Shown: piece by piece, positions 17,873 through 26,445 of the stretch
Layout: each line of letters starts with the position of its first letter
Numbering within the stretch: the first letter of the stretch is position 1
Assembly: GCA_041394145.1 (NCBI GenBank)
Contig: JAWKIW010000001.1
Location: 62,001-126,000 of the forward strand
From: JAWKIW01 sp041394145
Lineage (GTDB): Bacteria > Actinomycetota > Acidimicrobiia > Acidimicrobiales > Acidimicrobilacustridaceae
Direction: 5' to 3'
DNA: 64,000 bases
Position numbers and translations under genes: made by a program
The notes under the pieces: generated by a model
What the model saw: only the letters and a program-made list of their open reading frames with translations
Database searches by the model: none
Told to the model about the DNA's origin: nothing

Positions 17873-18161
17873 TCAGCAGAACACGCGCGAGACGGTGAGG
17901 GCGTGCTCCATGATGCTCGAGAACGACAGCGGTCCCTGGTTCGTGCCGAACTTCACGCCGGCGACCTGCACCGGCGGCGTGCCCGTGCGCTGGTCGGGCG
18001 TGGTGCTCGCGAAGCCCACCACCTCGTCGCGCTCGTCGAGCAGGGTCCGCCGCCGCCGCCACGTCGTCGGGCGCCCGGAACGTCCGCAGATCCTCGCGAG
18101 GGATCAGGAACACCTCGTCGCCGATGGCGATCATCAGCCCGTCGGTCATCTCGTCGCTCAT
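17873..18161 (-). CDS. small peptide gene upstream of the LanM-like dehydratase (one frameshift); candidate RiPP precursor
   Basis: An ATG at 18161 preceded by AAGGGG starts MSDEMTDGLMIAIGDEVFLI, an acidic leader-like segment. The frame shifts within the GCG-repeat at 18062-18044. Removing one G gives a continuous 95-residue product whose second part (LLDERDEVVGF... ending VSRVFC, stop 17873-17875) has G/C at almost every third position, strong evidence that it is coding. The C-terminal half holds many Ser/Thr and a single Cys, the very last residue. Position (34 nt before the dehydratase), size and composition fit a precursor peptide, but this is inference; no known leader motif or double-Gly site is present. 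TACGGT at 18234-18229 (minus) is a plausible -10. It could instead be an unrelated small protein. Confidence 0.5.
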
Positions 18162-18418
18162 GCTCACGCCCCTTGTCCCCAGTCGAAGGCCCGCTGCCGA
18201 GGACCGGCAGCGCCGTCCTGCACGAAGCACCGTAGCCAACGCACCCGTGGCGTCGGCGTCTGCCGAGCATGCCGGGTCCACCGGCGCTGCGCTCCGACGG
18301 CACGGACCACCTCCGGCCCGATCCGTCGAGCGACCTCCGTGGCAGGGCCCGACATCGAGGGTCGCCGGTGGTCGCGCCCGCGATCCGTCGGATCGACGCC
18401 AGCGATAGGGTGCCCTCG

Positions 18419-18823
18419 ATGTTCGGCAACAAGAGCATCGCCAAGCGCGTCGCCAAGGCGGTCGACCCGGTGCTCCGCCCCGACGAGACCAAGATCGCCT
18501 CGGTCTACCTGCACGACCCGACGGGATCAGACGTCCTCGTCGAGCTGGTCGGCGTACCCGTCGTCAGGGTGGTCAAGACCTGGATCCTCACCCTCACCGA
18601 CCAGCGACTGCTCGTGCACGAGGGTGACCCGATGAACGCCGCCAAGAGCAGCCTGCTCGGTGAGGCCGATCGGGCTCGCGTCGCCCTACTCGCCGCCGAG
18701 CCCGCCCGCAGCCCGAAGTCGTTGGTCCTGAGCATCGACGGCGACGCCGGCCACCAGTTCGACGTGCCCCTGGTGTGGCGCAAGGACGCCGCCACGTTCG
18801 CCGATGCGCTGCGGGCGCCCTGA
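18419..18823 (+). CDS. small PH-like-domain protein, unassigned
   Basis: 134 residues, soluble, beginning MFGNKSIAKRVAKAV. The strand-rich centre (KIASVYLHDP, VLVELVGVPVVRVVKTWILTLTDQRLLVHEG) resembles bacterial PH-like domains, but I cannot name a family. TAGGGT (18406-18411) lies 7 nt before the ATG, implying a leaderless mRNA. It is divergent from the peptide/dehydratase pair, separated by a 257-nt region with no other gene. Confidence 0.65.
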   Translation: MFGNKSIAKRVAKAVDPVLRPDETKIASVYLHDPTGSDVLVELVGVPVVRVVKTWILTLTDQRLLVHEGDPMNAAKSSLLGEADRARVALLAAEPARSPKSLVLSIDGDAGHQFDVPLVWRKDAATFADALRAP

Positions 18824-18891
18824 CCACCCGGCCGGCGAAGCCCGGTGGGGCGAACAGGGGGTGGGACCGGTCGGCTCGCCGATCGGTGGGG

Positions 18892-19254
18892 TCAGGACGT
18901 GACCCACTCGCTGGCGTCGGCTTCGTCGGCGACGGCGAAGACCTTGACCTGGCCGGGGATCAGGTAGCCCAGCACGTTGACCGTGTGGCGGACCCAGTCC
19001 TTGTCCGACACGACGGCGATCTTCTCCCAGCTGGTGAGGTGGCGCATGCCCAGCTTGCCGTCCTCCCACGTGGCACCGCCGCTGTAGCCGGTGAAGTCGG
19101 CACCGAGGACGTAGAGCAGCCGCAGCTTGTCGTGGCGGCCGAGGGCGTCGTCGACGGCCGGCGCGAGCACCTGCTCGTAGTCCTCGGCCCGGACCTCGCC
19201 CTTGGCGACGAAGCCGACCACGTTGTCGGGCAGACCGGGGATCAGCTCGATCAT
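18892..19254 (-). CDS. SpoIIAA-like (STAS-related) protein
   Basis: 120 residues starting MIELIPGLPDNVVGFVAKGEV, with LRLLYVLGADFTGYSGGATWEDGKLG and WEKIAVVSDKDWVRH, the pattern of the SpoIIAA-like family (PF11964-type) that adopts a STAS-like fold. Members are proposed to bind lipids or nucleotides; the role is unknown. AAGGAGG lies 6 nt before the ATG, and a TACGGT-like -10 is present further upstream on the minus strand. It is divergent from the sulfatase gene. Confidence 0.8.
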   Translation of the reverse strand: MIELIPGLPDNVVGFVAKGEVRAEDYEQVLAPAVDDALGRHDKLRLLYVLGADFTGYSGGATWEDGKLGMRHLTSWEKIAVVSDKDWVRHTVNVLGYLIPGQVKVFAVADEADASEWVTS

Positions 19255-19398
19255 CTCGCGCCTCCTTCGACGACGGGCAACGGCTGCACCGTAGCGGCCT
19301 CGGGGCGGCCGAGCGCCCGTCGGTGCCGCAGCGAGGCGTGCGCGCCGGCCGTCCGCAAGCCACCCCGGGCAACCTGAGGCCGGTACGCTCCTGCGCCG

Positions 19399-20856
19399 GT
19401 GCCCAACGTCTTGCTCATCACGCTCGACCAGCTGCGGGGCGACTGCCTGTCGTGCGCCGGGCACCCGGTGGTGCAGACCCCGCACCTCGATCGCCTCGCC
19501 GCCGCCGGGGTGCGCTTCGCCCGGCACTACTCGCAGGCGGCGCCGTGCGCACCGGGGCGGGCGGCGCTGTACACCGGCACCTACCAGATGAACAACCGGG
19601 TCGTGGGCAACGGGACGCCCCTCGACGACCGCTTCGACAACGTGGCCCGAGCCGCTCGCCGGGCAGGGTTCGCCCCGGCGCTGTTCGGCTACACCGACCA
19701 GGGCGTCGACCCCCGCCTGGTCACCGATCCCGACGACCCGCGCCTGCGCACCTGGGAGGGCATCCTGCCCGGCTTCGACGTCGAGCTCCACCTCCCCGGC
19801 ACCCAGCACGCCTGGCTGGCCTGGCTCCACGACCTCGGCTACGCCGTGGCCGACGCCGACACCATGCTCGCGACCGAGCACGCCCGTCCCGTCGAGCACT
19901 CGGTCTCGGCCTTCCTGACCGACCGGCTGCTCGGCTGGCTCGACCGCCAGGACGGGCCGTGGTTCGCCCACGCCTCCTACCTGCGTCCCCATCCGCCCTA
20001 CGACGCAGCCGGTGCGTTCGCCGGGCGGTACGACCCCGACGCCTGTGGCGACCCGACGCCCATCGACGAGGACCCCCACTGGCTCCACCGCCTGATGCTC
20101 GACCTCGACGAGGTCGGCGCGCCCACCGACCCGGTGGCGATGCGAGCGCTGCGGGCGCAGTACTTCGGGATGGTCAGCCACGTGGACGAGCAGGTGGGCC
20201 GCCTGCTCGACGGGCTGGCCGAGCGCGGCCAGTGGGAGGACACCGTCGTCGTCGTGACGGCAGACCACGGTGAGCAGCTCGGTGACCAGGGGCTGCTCGA
20301 GAAGCTCGGGTGGTTCGAGGCGAGCTACCACATCCCGCTGCTGTGGCGCGACCCGTCCCGACCGGGGACGCACGGTGCCGTGGTGGAGCGCTTCACCGAG
20401 AACGTCGACGTCCTCCCCACGCTGTGCGACCTGCTCGGCCTCGACGTGCCCTCGCAGTGCGACGGCCTGCCGCTCACCCCGTTCCTCGACGGACTCGACC
20501 CGCCGTGGTGGCGCGAAGCCGCGCACTGGGAGTGGGACTGGCGCGAGCACCTCATCGGCCTCGTCGACTCGTCGTGGCCGTGGGACCGGCGCCTCGAGCG
20601 ATCCCAGCTCGCCGTGCGGCGCACCGAGGACCGGGCCTACGTCCACCTCGGCGACGGCTCGTGGCGCTGCTTCGACCTGGCCACCGACCCCACCTGGCGC
20701 ACCGAGATCGACGATCCCGCGGTCGTGCTCGCCGAGGCCCAGGCCATGCTCGACTGGCGGGCCCACCACCTCGACCGGACCCTGACCGGCATGGTGCTGC
20801 GCGACGGCGTCGTCGGCCGGCTCCCGCCCGACGTGCCCTTCGCCGCCGACCGCTGA
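19399..20856 (+). CDS. sulfatase-superfamily hydrolase, phosphonate monoester hydrolase-like
   Basis: 485 residues of the alkaline-phosphatase/sulfatase fold. The start VLLITLDQLRGDCLSCAGHP, RFARHYSQAAPCAPGRAALYTGTYQMNNRV and NGTPLD are closest to phosphonate monoester hydrolases. Cys50 in C50-A-P-G-R54 is the CxPxR cysteine normally converted to formylglycine. Metal ligands Asp10 and the later TADHGEQLGD are present. It hydrolyses phosphonate/phosphate mono- or diesters or sulfate esters; the exact substrate is unknown. No signal peptide. TACGCT (19384-19389) stands 9 nt before the GTG start, so the mRNA is probably leaderless. Confidence 0.85.
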   Translation: MPNVLLITLDQLRGDCLSCAGHPVVQTPHLDRLAAAGVRFARHYSQAAPCAPGRAALYTGTYQMNNRVVGNGTPLDDRFDNVARAARRAGFAPALFGYTDQGVDPRLVTDPDDPRLRTWEGILPGFDVELHLPGTQHAWLAWLHDLGYAVADADTMLATEHARPVEHSVSAFLTDRLLGWLDRQDGPWFAHASYLRPHPPYDAAGAFAGRYDPDACGDPTPIDEDPHWLHRLMLDLDEVGAPTDPVAMRALRAQYFGMVSHVDEQVGRLLDGLAERGQWEDTVVVVTADHGEQLGDQGLLEKLGWFEASYHIPLLWRDPSRPGTHGAVVERFTENVDVLPTLCDLLGLDVPSQCDGLPLTPFLDGLDPPWWREAAHWEWDWREHLIGLVDSSWPWDRRLERSQLAVRRTEDRAYVHLGDGSWRCFDLATDPTWRTEIDDPAVVLAEAQAMLDWRAHHLDRTLTGMVLRDGVVGRLPPDVPFAADR

Positions 20857-20995
20857 ACCGGCGACGGTAGTCCGATCGACTCGTCGCGCTGGGCCGCCGG
20901 GCTCATTGGCCTCAAGCGGCCGTCGGGCGGCGCCGTTCCTCTGGGCACAGACGCCGCCATGGCAGCGTCACCAGGCCCCAACACCAGCCGCGGAC

Positions 20996-21055
20996 GCCCC
21001 GTCGGGCCGGGAGGGCGGATCCTCGCCCCGCTCCTCCCGCCTCCCCCGACGGGGC
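20996..21055. terminator. inverted repeat between convergent genes
   Basis: GCCCCGTCGGG (20996-21006) is perfectly repeated in inverse at 21045-21055, with further pairing inside. It sits in the 324-nt gap between the sulfatase (+) and sensor kinase (-), so a bidirectional terminator is likely. The rest of the gap (20857-21180) holds no gene. Confidence 0.5.
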
Positions 21056-21180
21056 GCCGCGCGTCCCGGGGCGAGGTCGGGTCGGGAGGGCGGTGGCGCC
21101 CTCTCCCCGCCGGACGATCCTGCGTCCACCGAGCGGCCACCCGCCCGAGCGGTGCTGGCTCGCCGCCGCCGGGCGCGAGA

Positions 21181-22545
21181 TCAGCGAGCGAGCGGGACCG
21201 CACCGACGTCGGCGCCGCTCCTCGGCGGTGCCGGCGGGGGACCCGACGGCGCGGCGGGCGCCTCGGGGCTGCGCCCGGGGGCCGGGGTCGCCGGGCGCCC
21301 ACCGGCCGAGGGCAGCGACACCACCACGTCGAGGCCGCCCTCGTCGCGGGCCGCCACGGCGAGGGTCCCCCCGTGGGCCCGCACCACCGACACCACGATG
21401 GCCATGCCCAGCCCGTAGCCGGGGCGGGCGTCCCCACCGGCGCGCCGGAAGGGCTGGAGCAGGTCGTCGACCTGGTCGTCGGTGAGCCGGGCGCCGGTGT
21501 TGCTGGCCTCCAGCACGGCGCGATCGCCGCGGCGGGCCACCGCCACGCGCAGCCACCCGCCGTCGGTGCCGTACTTGATGGCGTTGTCGACGAGGTTGGC
21601 GACGAGCCGCTCGAGGAGCCAGCGGTCGCCGTCGACGGACGCCTCGTCGAGCTCGAGGTCGACGTGGATCCCGGCCCGGTCGGCGGCGTCGACGCGCTCG
21701 GCCACCACCTCACCGGCGATGTCGGCGAGGTCGACGCGGTCGCGCTCGGACATGGTCGACTCACTGCGCGCCAGGGCCAGCAGGGCATCGAGCAGGGCCT
21801 CGGAGCGACCGGCCTGCTGGCGCACGGCCTCGGCGAGGCGGCGCTCCCGCTCGGAGGCATCGGGCTGGTCGAGGACGAGGTCGGCCTCGCCCTGCAGCAC
21901 GGCGAGGGGGGTGCGCAGCTCGTGGCTGACGTTGGCGGCGAAGGATCGCTGCGCCGAGAACGAACGGTCGAGGCGCTCCAGCATGCCGTCGAGGGTGTCG
22001 GCCAGCTCCTTGAGCTCGTCGTGGGGACCCTCGAACGAGAGGCGCTCGTGCAGGTTGTCCTCCGACAGCTGCTGGGCCCGGGCCGTGATCCGGCCCACCG
22101 GTCGCAGCGCCCGCCCGGCGGCGAACCACCCGACGCCCACCGCCACCACCACCATGAGCCCCAGCGCCACGCTCGAGCCGATCAGCAGCTGGTGCAGCGC
22201 GTCGTCGCGGATGTCCTGTTGCACGCCGACGATGACGTCGCCGACGTTGCTCGCCGGCCGCCCGGTGCTCGCCGGCGGCACCGGGAGCTTGTAGAAGAGG
22301 TCGACCTGCTGGCGCGAGTACCCGTAGCTCTCGATCACGCGCTGGTTCGAGGTGCCCTCGTCGCGCGAGAGGCTCTCGCGCACCATGAGGTAGCCGACCA
22401 GCGTCAGCGCCAGACCGCACAGGGCGAACACGACGCCGTAGAAGACGGTCAGTCGGACCCGGATGGTGGAGCGCCGCCGCGGTCGGCTCCGGCGCGGGCC
22501 GCCTGCATCGCCGGGGGCGAGCGGGAGCAGACCGTCGTTCGTCAC
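21181..22545 (-). CDS. membrane sensor histidine kinase
   Basis: 454 residues: TM1 at about 29-52, an extracytoplasmic loop of about 70 residues, TM2 at about 120-144, HAMP, a HisKA box FAANVSHELRTPLAVLQGEADL, and an HATPase domain (NLVDNAIKYG, LLQPFRRAGG, PGYGLGMAIV). The C-terminal 40 residues are Pro/Ala-rich. It phosphorylates the adjacent OmpR-type regulator, whose gene ends 4 nt upstream. The signal is unknown; the divergent His-rich membrane protein suggests a metal or envelope signal, as inference. Confidence 0.92.
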   Translation of the reverse strand: MTNDGLLPLAPGDAGGPRRSRPRRRSTIRVRLTVFYGVVFALCGLALTLVGYLMVRESLSRDEGTSNQRVIESYGYSRQQVDLFYKLPVPPASTGRPASNVGDVIVGVQQDIRDDALHQLLIGSSVALGLMVVVAVGVGWFAAGRALRPVGRITARAQQLSEDNLHERLSFEGPHDELKELADTLDGMLERLDRSFSAQRSFAANVSHELRTPLAVLQGEADLVLDQPDASERERRLAEAVRQQAGRSEALLDALLALARSESTMSERDRVDLADIAGEVVAERVDAADRAGIHVDLELDEASVDGDRWLLERLVANLVDNAIKYGTDGGWLRVAVARRGDRAVLEASNTGARLTDDQVDDLLQPFRRAGGDARPGYGLGMAIVVSVVRAHGGTLAVAARDEGGLDVVVSLPSAGGRPATPAPGRSPEAPAAPSGPPPAPPRSGADVGAVPLAR

Positions 22546-22549
22546 CGGC

Positions 22550-23206
22550 TCAGACCACCCGGTACCCGACGCCGACCACCGTCTCGATCATCGGCGGGTC
22601 GCCGAGCTTGCGCCGCAGCGTCATCACCGTGATCCGGATGGCGTTGGTGAACGGGTCGGTGTTCTCGTCCCACACCTTCTCGAGCAGCTCCTCGGCCGAC
22701 ACCACCCGGCCGCCGGCGGCGACGAGCACCTCGAGGACGCCGAACTCCTTGCGGGTGAGCGACAGCTCCCGGCCCGCTCGGGTGACGACCCGCCGGGGCA
22801 CGTCGACCTCGACGTCGCCGTGGGTGAGCAGCGGCGGCACGACCGACGGGACCCGCCGGCCGAGGGCCCGGACCCGGGCGATCAGCTCCTTCATGGCGAA
22901 GGGCTTGGCCAGGTAGTCGTCCGCGCCCAGCTCCAGCCCGGCGACGCGGTCGTCGAGCGTGCCCGAGGCGGTGAGCATCAAGATCCGCTCGCCCGCGCCC
23001 CGGTCGGTGACCTCCCGGCAGACCTCGTCGCCGTGCACCACGGGCAGGTCGCGATCGAGCACGACGACGTCGTAGCCGGTGACCGCCGCCTTCTCGAGCG
23101 CCTCCTGCCCGTCGTGGGCCAGGTCGACCGCCAGCGCCTCCCGGCGCAGCCCGCGGGCGATGACGTCGGCGAGCGCCTCGTCGTCCTCGACCACCAGGAC
23201 GCGCAC
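22550..23206 (-). CDS. OmpR/PhoB-family response regulator
   Basis: 218 residues: receiver domain with EDD (7-9), phospho-acceptor Asp51, Thr79 and Lys101, and a winged-helix effector (LSLTRKEFGVLEVLV ... NAIRITVMTLRRKLGD ... IETVVGVGYRVV). The GTG at 23206 is chosen because GGGGAGG lies 7 nt upstream and the receiver begins at once; the longer upstream frame has no domain. A perfect 11-bp tandem repeat in the divergent promoter is a natural binding site for it. Confidence 0.92.
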   Translation of the reverse strand: MRVLVVEDDEALADVIARGLRREALAVDLAHDGQEALEKAAVTGYDVVVLDRDLPVVHGDEVCREVTDRGAGERILMLTASGTLDDRVAGLELGADDYLAKPFAMKELIARVRALGRRVPSVVPPLLTHGDVEVDVPRRVVTRAGRELSLTRKEFGVLEVLVAAGGRVVSAEELLEKVWDENTDPFTNAIRITVMTLRRKLGDPPMIETVVGVGYRVV

Positions 23207-23309
23207 CCGGTGCCTCCCCCTTCGTCGTGCCTGACCTGCGTGCCTGACCTGCGAACCCCACCGGCCCCGCCCCCGGGCGCCCACGGACGCCGTCGACCCC
23301 GGGGCCGCT

Positions 23310-23431
23310 GTGACGGCAGTCACCGTGGCGCAGGCGCCGTATGCCTGCCGTATGCCTGCTGGGGGCGGCTGGGTCGTCGGTGGATCTTACGGCGATCATA
23401 CGGGTGGTCCGGCTACGGTGACACGAGTCAC
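23310..23431. promoter_or_regulatory. divergent promoter with CRP-like sites and an 11-bp direct repeat
   Basis: Two GTGAC-N4-GTCAC palindromes (23310-23323 and 23418-23431) flank a perfect tandem duplication of CGTATGCCTGC (23338-23348 and 23349-23359). The first resembles TGTGA-N6-TCACA CRP/FNR sites. The 11-bp periodicity fits OmpR-family dimers. TACGGT (23414-23419) is a plausible -10 for the plus-strand gene and overlaps the second palindrome. Confidence 0.6.
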
Positions 23432-23482
23432 GTTGGGGCCGGCGCTCGGCGTGCCCACCGCTCGACGATCACTGGGGGATCG

Positions 23483-25147
23483 ATGGCCGCCACCGTCGCA
23501 CCGGAGTCCACGCCCGACGACGCCCCGGGGGACGACGGCGGCTACGCCATCGGCCCGCGCGTGGCCCTGGCCGCCCTGTCGGCGGGTGCCGGCGTGATCC
23601 ACTTCGCCATGGTGCCCACCCACGCGGCCGACTCCGTCGTCGAAGGCGTGGGCTTCGCCGTGGCCGGGTGGTTCCAGCTCCTGGTGGCCGCCGCGCTGAT
23701 CGTCAAGCCCGACCGCCGGTGGCTGCAGGCGACGGTGGCCGCCAACCTGGCCTTCATCGGCGTGTGGGCCTGGTCGCGCACCGTCGGCCTCCCGATCGGT
23801 GCCCACGCCGGCACCGTCGAGCAGGTCGACACCATCGACCTGCTCACCGTCGTGCTCGAGGGCCTCCTGATCGTCGGCGCGGCGGCGCTGCTCGTGCGGC
23901 CGAACCTGGCCCGCAACGCCTCGGCCGGGGCGCTGGTGATCGGCTCGATCGTGCCGGTCGCCGTGCTGCTGCTGACCACCATGGCCATCGCCTCGCCCTC
24001 GGCCAGCCAGCACAGCCACGGCGAGACGGCGTCGGGCCCGGCGCCGGGCTCGGCCGCCGCCCAGCTCGCCGCCATCGACGCCACCCGCTGTGACAAGGCC
24101 GTCAACCCGGTCTCGTACTGGAACGAGGCGTCGGTCGCCGGCGTCGACACCGTCGGCATCGCCGTCACCGACTCGTCCAGCGCCACCACCGCCTCCGACG
24201 GCCACGACCACAGCCATGGGGCCGCCGACGCCGCCGGCTCGGCCACGACGACCACGACCCTGCCCGACCCGCTCCAGGGCCGCGGGTCCCCCCTGCTCGA
24301 CAAGCTCGTCTCCAAGATGGGCTCCGACAGCGAGGTCGACGCCGGCATCCTCGTCGCCGAGCTGGCGAACGCCACCCCCCAGGAGTACGACGCCTTCCTC
24401 TACCAGCTGCGCAAGAGCGGCGCCGCCGGCCACAGCCACAGCGCGTCCGGCGACGACACAGGCGGCCACGGGGGCCACATCGGGCCCAACCCCTGGGTGG
24501 CCATGACCGACCCGGCCCAGTGCGCGCAGCTCGACAAGGAGCTGCGGACCGCCCGCGACGTCGCCCTGTCGATGCCCACCGCCGCCGACGCCAAGGCCGC
24601 CGGCTACACCCAGGTGACGCCGTACGTGCCGGGCATCGCCGCCCACTGGATGAAGTTCCCCTACGTCGACGGCACCTTCGAGGTCGACAAGCCCGAGATG
24701 GTGCTCTACGACGGCAACGGCCTCGACGCCCACGTGGTCGGCCTGAGCTACTACATCGTGCAGCCCGGCGACGCCGAGCCGACCCAGGGCTTCACCGGCG
24801 ACAACGACCACTACCACCGCCACATCGGACTGTGCACGAAGGGCGCCATGGTGATCGGCGACTCGACGACCACCGAGGCGGAGTGCGCCGCCCTCGGCGG
24901 GAAGAAGGGCACGAACCGGGGCGGCTGGATGAGCCACGCCTGGGTGGTTCCCGGCTGCGAGAGCCCGTGGGGCATGTTCTCGGGCGCCACCCCGGTCCTC
25001 GACAAGCAGCTCGCCGAGCGATCCGGCACCGACGGCGGGTCCTGCAACGGCTCGGCGGCCAAGGCCCGCTACGACCTGCGACCGGGCACCACGTCGTCGG
25101 CGACCACGACGCCGCCGCCTGCACCCGAGGCCGCCGCCGGCAAGTAG
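23483..25147 (+). CDS. His-rich membrane protein with large extracytoplasmic domain, unassigned
   Basis: 554 residues. About five transmembrane helices occupy 25-175 (e.g. VALAALSAGAGVIHFAMVP, VVLEGLLIVGAAALLV). These are followed by a long exported part with His clusters (SQHSHGE, DGHDHSHG, GHSHS, GGHGGHIGPNP) and a C-terminal module with HWMKFPYVDGTFEVDKPEMVLYDG, GDNDHYHRHIGLC, a few Cys and a Thr/Pro tail. The His clusters suggest Cu/Zn/Ni binding. I do not recognise the family. It is divergent from the two-component system and shares a complex promoter with it, so it is the probable target. Confidence 0.7.
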   Translation: MAATVAPESTPDDAPGDDGGYAIGPRVALAALSAGAGVIHFAMVPTHAADSVVEGVGFAVAGWFQLLVAAALIVKPDRRWLQATVAANLAFIGVWAWSRTVGLPIGAHAGTVEQVDTIDLLTVVLEGLLIVGAAALLVRPNLARNASAGALVIGSIVPVAVLLLTTMAIASPSASQHSHGETASGPAPGSAAAQLAAIDATRCDKAVNPVSYWNEASVAGVDTVGIAVTDSSSATTASDGHDHSHGAADAAGSATTTTTLPDPLQGRGSPLLDKLVSKMGSDSEVDAGILVAELANATPQEYDAFLYQLRKSGAAGHSHSASGDDTGGHGGHIGPNPWVAMTDPAQCAQLDKELRTARDVALSMPTAADAKAAGYTQVTPYVPGIAAHWMKFPYVDGTFEVDKPEMVLYDGNGLDAHVVGLSYYIVQPGDAEPTQGFTGDNDHYHRHIGLCTKGAMVIGDSTTTEAECAALGGKKGTNRGGWMSHAWVVPGCESPWGMFSGATPVLDKQLAERSGTDGGSCNGSAAKARYDLRPGTTSSATTTPPPAPEAAAGK

Positions 25148-25196
25148 CACCGACGCTGACGCAGCACCGACGCGCACGCAGCACCGACGCGACGCT
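25146..25196 (+). repeat. three imperfect 17-bp tandem repeats
   Basis: Units AGCACCGACGCTGACGC, AGCACCGACGCGCACGC and AGCACCGACGCGACGCT run directly from the stop codon of the His-rich protein gene. The function is unknown; this is likely slippage. Confidence 0.7.
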
Positions 25197-25223
25197 GACG
25201 GGCGCGGCCCCGAGACGGGTGGC

Positions 25224-25859
25224 TCAGCCGGCGAGGTGGGCGGTCTCGTTGAAGGTGTGCAGGACCGGACCGGTGGGGCCCAGCGCGACGCGACACAGTG
25301 CGGCCTGGCCGAGGTGCAGCCGCCACGTGACCTCGTCGCCCGTCCCGAGCGCCCACGCCACCGCCGCCTTGATGGGCGACACGTGGGAGACGACGACGAC
25401 GTCCCCGACGTGGGGATCGAGGCCCTCCCCGCCGTGCAGCAGGGCGAGGACGGCGGCCTCCACCCGCAACCGCAGGTCGGCGAGGGACTCACCGCCCGGA
25501 GGCGCGAAACCGGGATCGGCCCGCCACGCCGCCCACGTGGCACGCGGGACGTCGGCGAGGGCCACGCCGTCGAGCTCGCCGTAGTCCAGCTCGATCCACC
25601 GATCGTCGCGGGTGACGGCCACGCCGGCGGCGGCCGCCACCGCCTCGGCCGTCTCCACCGTGCGCCGCAAGGGGCTCGTCACCACGGCGGTGATCTGCGA
25701 GCCGCGCGCAGCCGCATCAGCGGTCACCGCAGCCGCCACCGCCGCGGCCTGGGCGCGGCCCACCTCGTCGAGGGGCGGGTCGAGGCGACCGAGCAGCAGC
25801 CCTCGGGCGTTGTGCTCGGTGCGGCCGTGGCGGGCGAGGATCAGCACGGCGCGGACCAC
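25224..25859 (-). CDS. histidine phosphatase (phosphoglycerate mutase-like)
   Basis: 211 residues with the RHG catalytic motif LARHGRTEHNARGLLLGRLDPPLDEVG at the N-terminus, the second Arg in VVTSPLRRTVETAEA, Glu in WIELDYGELDGV and the second His in VVVSHVSPIKAAV. All four active-site elements of branch 1 are present. The broad family covers PGM, alpha-ribazole phosphatase and general phosphatases; the substrate cannot be told. The start is a GTG, with another GTG four codons on. Confidence 0.9.
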   Translation of the reverse strand: MVRAVLILARHGRTEHNARGLLLGRLDPPLDEVGRAQAAAVAAAVTADAAARGSQITAVVTSPLRRTVETAEAVAAAAGVAVTRDDRWIELDYGELDGVALADVPRATWAAWRADPGFAPPGGESLADLRLRVEAAVLALLHGGEGLDPHVGDVVVVSHVSPIKAAVAWALGTGDEVTWRLHLGQAALCRVALGPTGPVLHTFNETAHLAG

Positions 25860-25890
25860 CGCATGCGACCACGTCCCGGTCCCCTGGGCC

Positions 25891-26376
25891 TCATGCCACG
25901 ACGTCCCGGTTGAGGTGCCCCGTCGTCAGGAACAGCCGTCGGTTGTCGGGGTCGGCGAGGTCGAACGCCTTCCAGCACCAGGCCAGGGCACCGGCGCCGA
26001 GCACCTCGAGCACGAGCACGAGCCCGACCCCGTGCGACAGCTCGGGCAGACCGCCGTCGCCGAAGCCGAACCCGAAGAACGGCCACCAGAACACCTGGGT
26101 CCGCGCCCACACGCCGTCGAGGACGAGGTGCATCATCAGGCCGATCGGCAGCCCGATCAGACGGCGACGCAGCAGCCGTCGCTGCCGGGTGGCCAGCATG
26201 ATCAGCACCAGCGCCGAGACGCTGGCCAGCAGGGTGTGCAGCAGGCGAGGGCCGCCGAGCACGACCTCTCCGACCGGCAGGACGGAGCCGACCATGACCA
26301 GTCGGTAGTCGAGGGCCGGGCTGCGGAACACGAGCCACACGGCAGCGACGCTGACACCGCAGAACCACAAGAGCAC
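25891..26376 (-). CDS. membrane-bound metal-dependent hydrolase-like protein
   Basis: 161 residues with four hydrophobic segments (about 2-17, 24-62, 76-86 and 115-132). The His/Asp motif MMHLVLDGVWARTQVFWWPFFGFGFG is characteristic of the YdjM/DUF457-type inner-membrane hydrolase-like family. Its activity is unproven. TACGCT (26389-26384, minus) lies 7 nt before the GTG start, implying a leaderless transcript. The gap of 69 nt to the zinc-ribbon gene upstream contains that promoter. Confidence 0.75.
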   Translation of the reverse strand: MLLWFCGVSVAAVWLVFRSPALDYRLVMVGSVLPVGEVVLGGPRLLHTLLASVSALVLIMLATRQRRLLRRRLIGLPIGLMMHLVLDGVWARTQVFWWPFFGFGFGDGGLPELSHGVGLVLVLEVLGAGALAWCWKAFDLADPDNRRLFLTTGHLNRDVVA

Positions 26377-26445
26377 GCCGGCCAGCGTAGGGGGCCGGCC
26401 CGCACCGCCCCCAGCCGGCGCTCGGGCTCGGGCGCCGGCGAGCGA

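Noticed and set aside
25146..25196. Possible CRISPR-like repeat
   Set aside because: The three units are 17 bp, imperfect and directly adjacent, with no spacers or cas genes.
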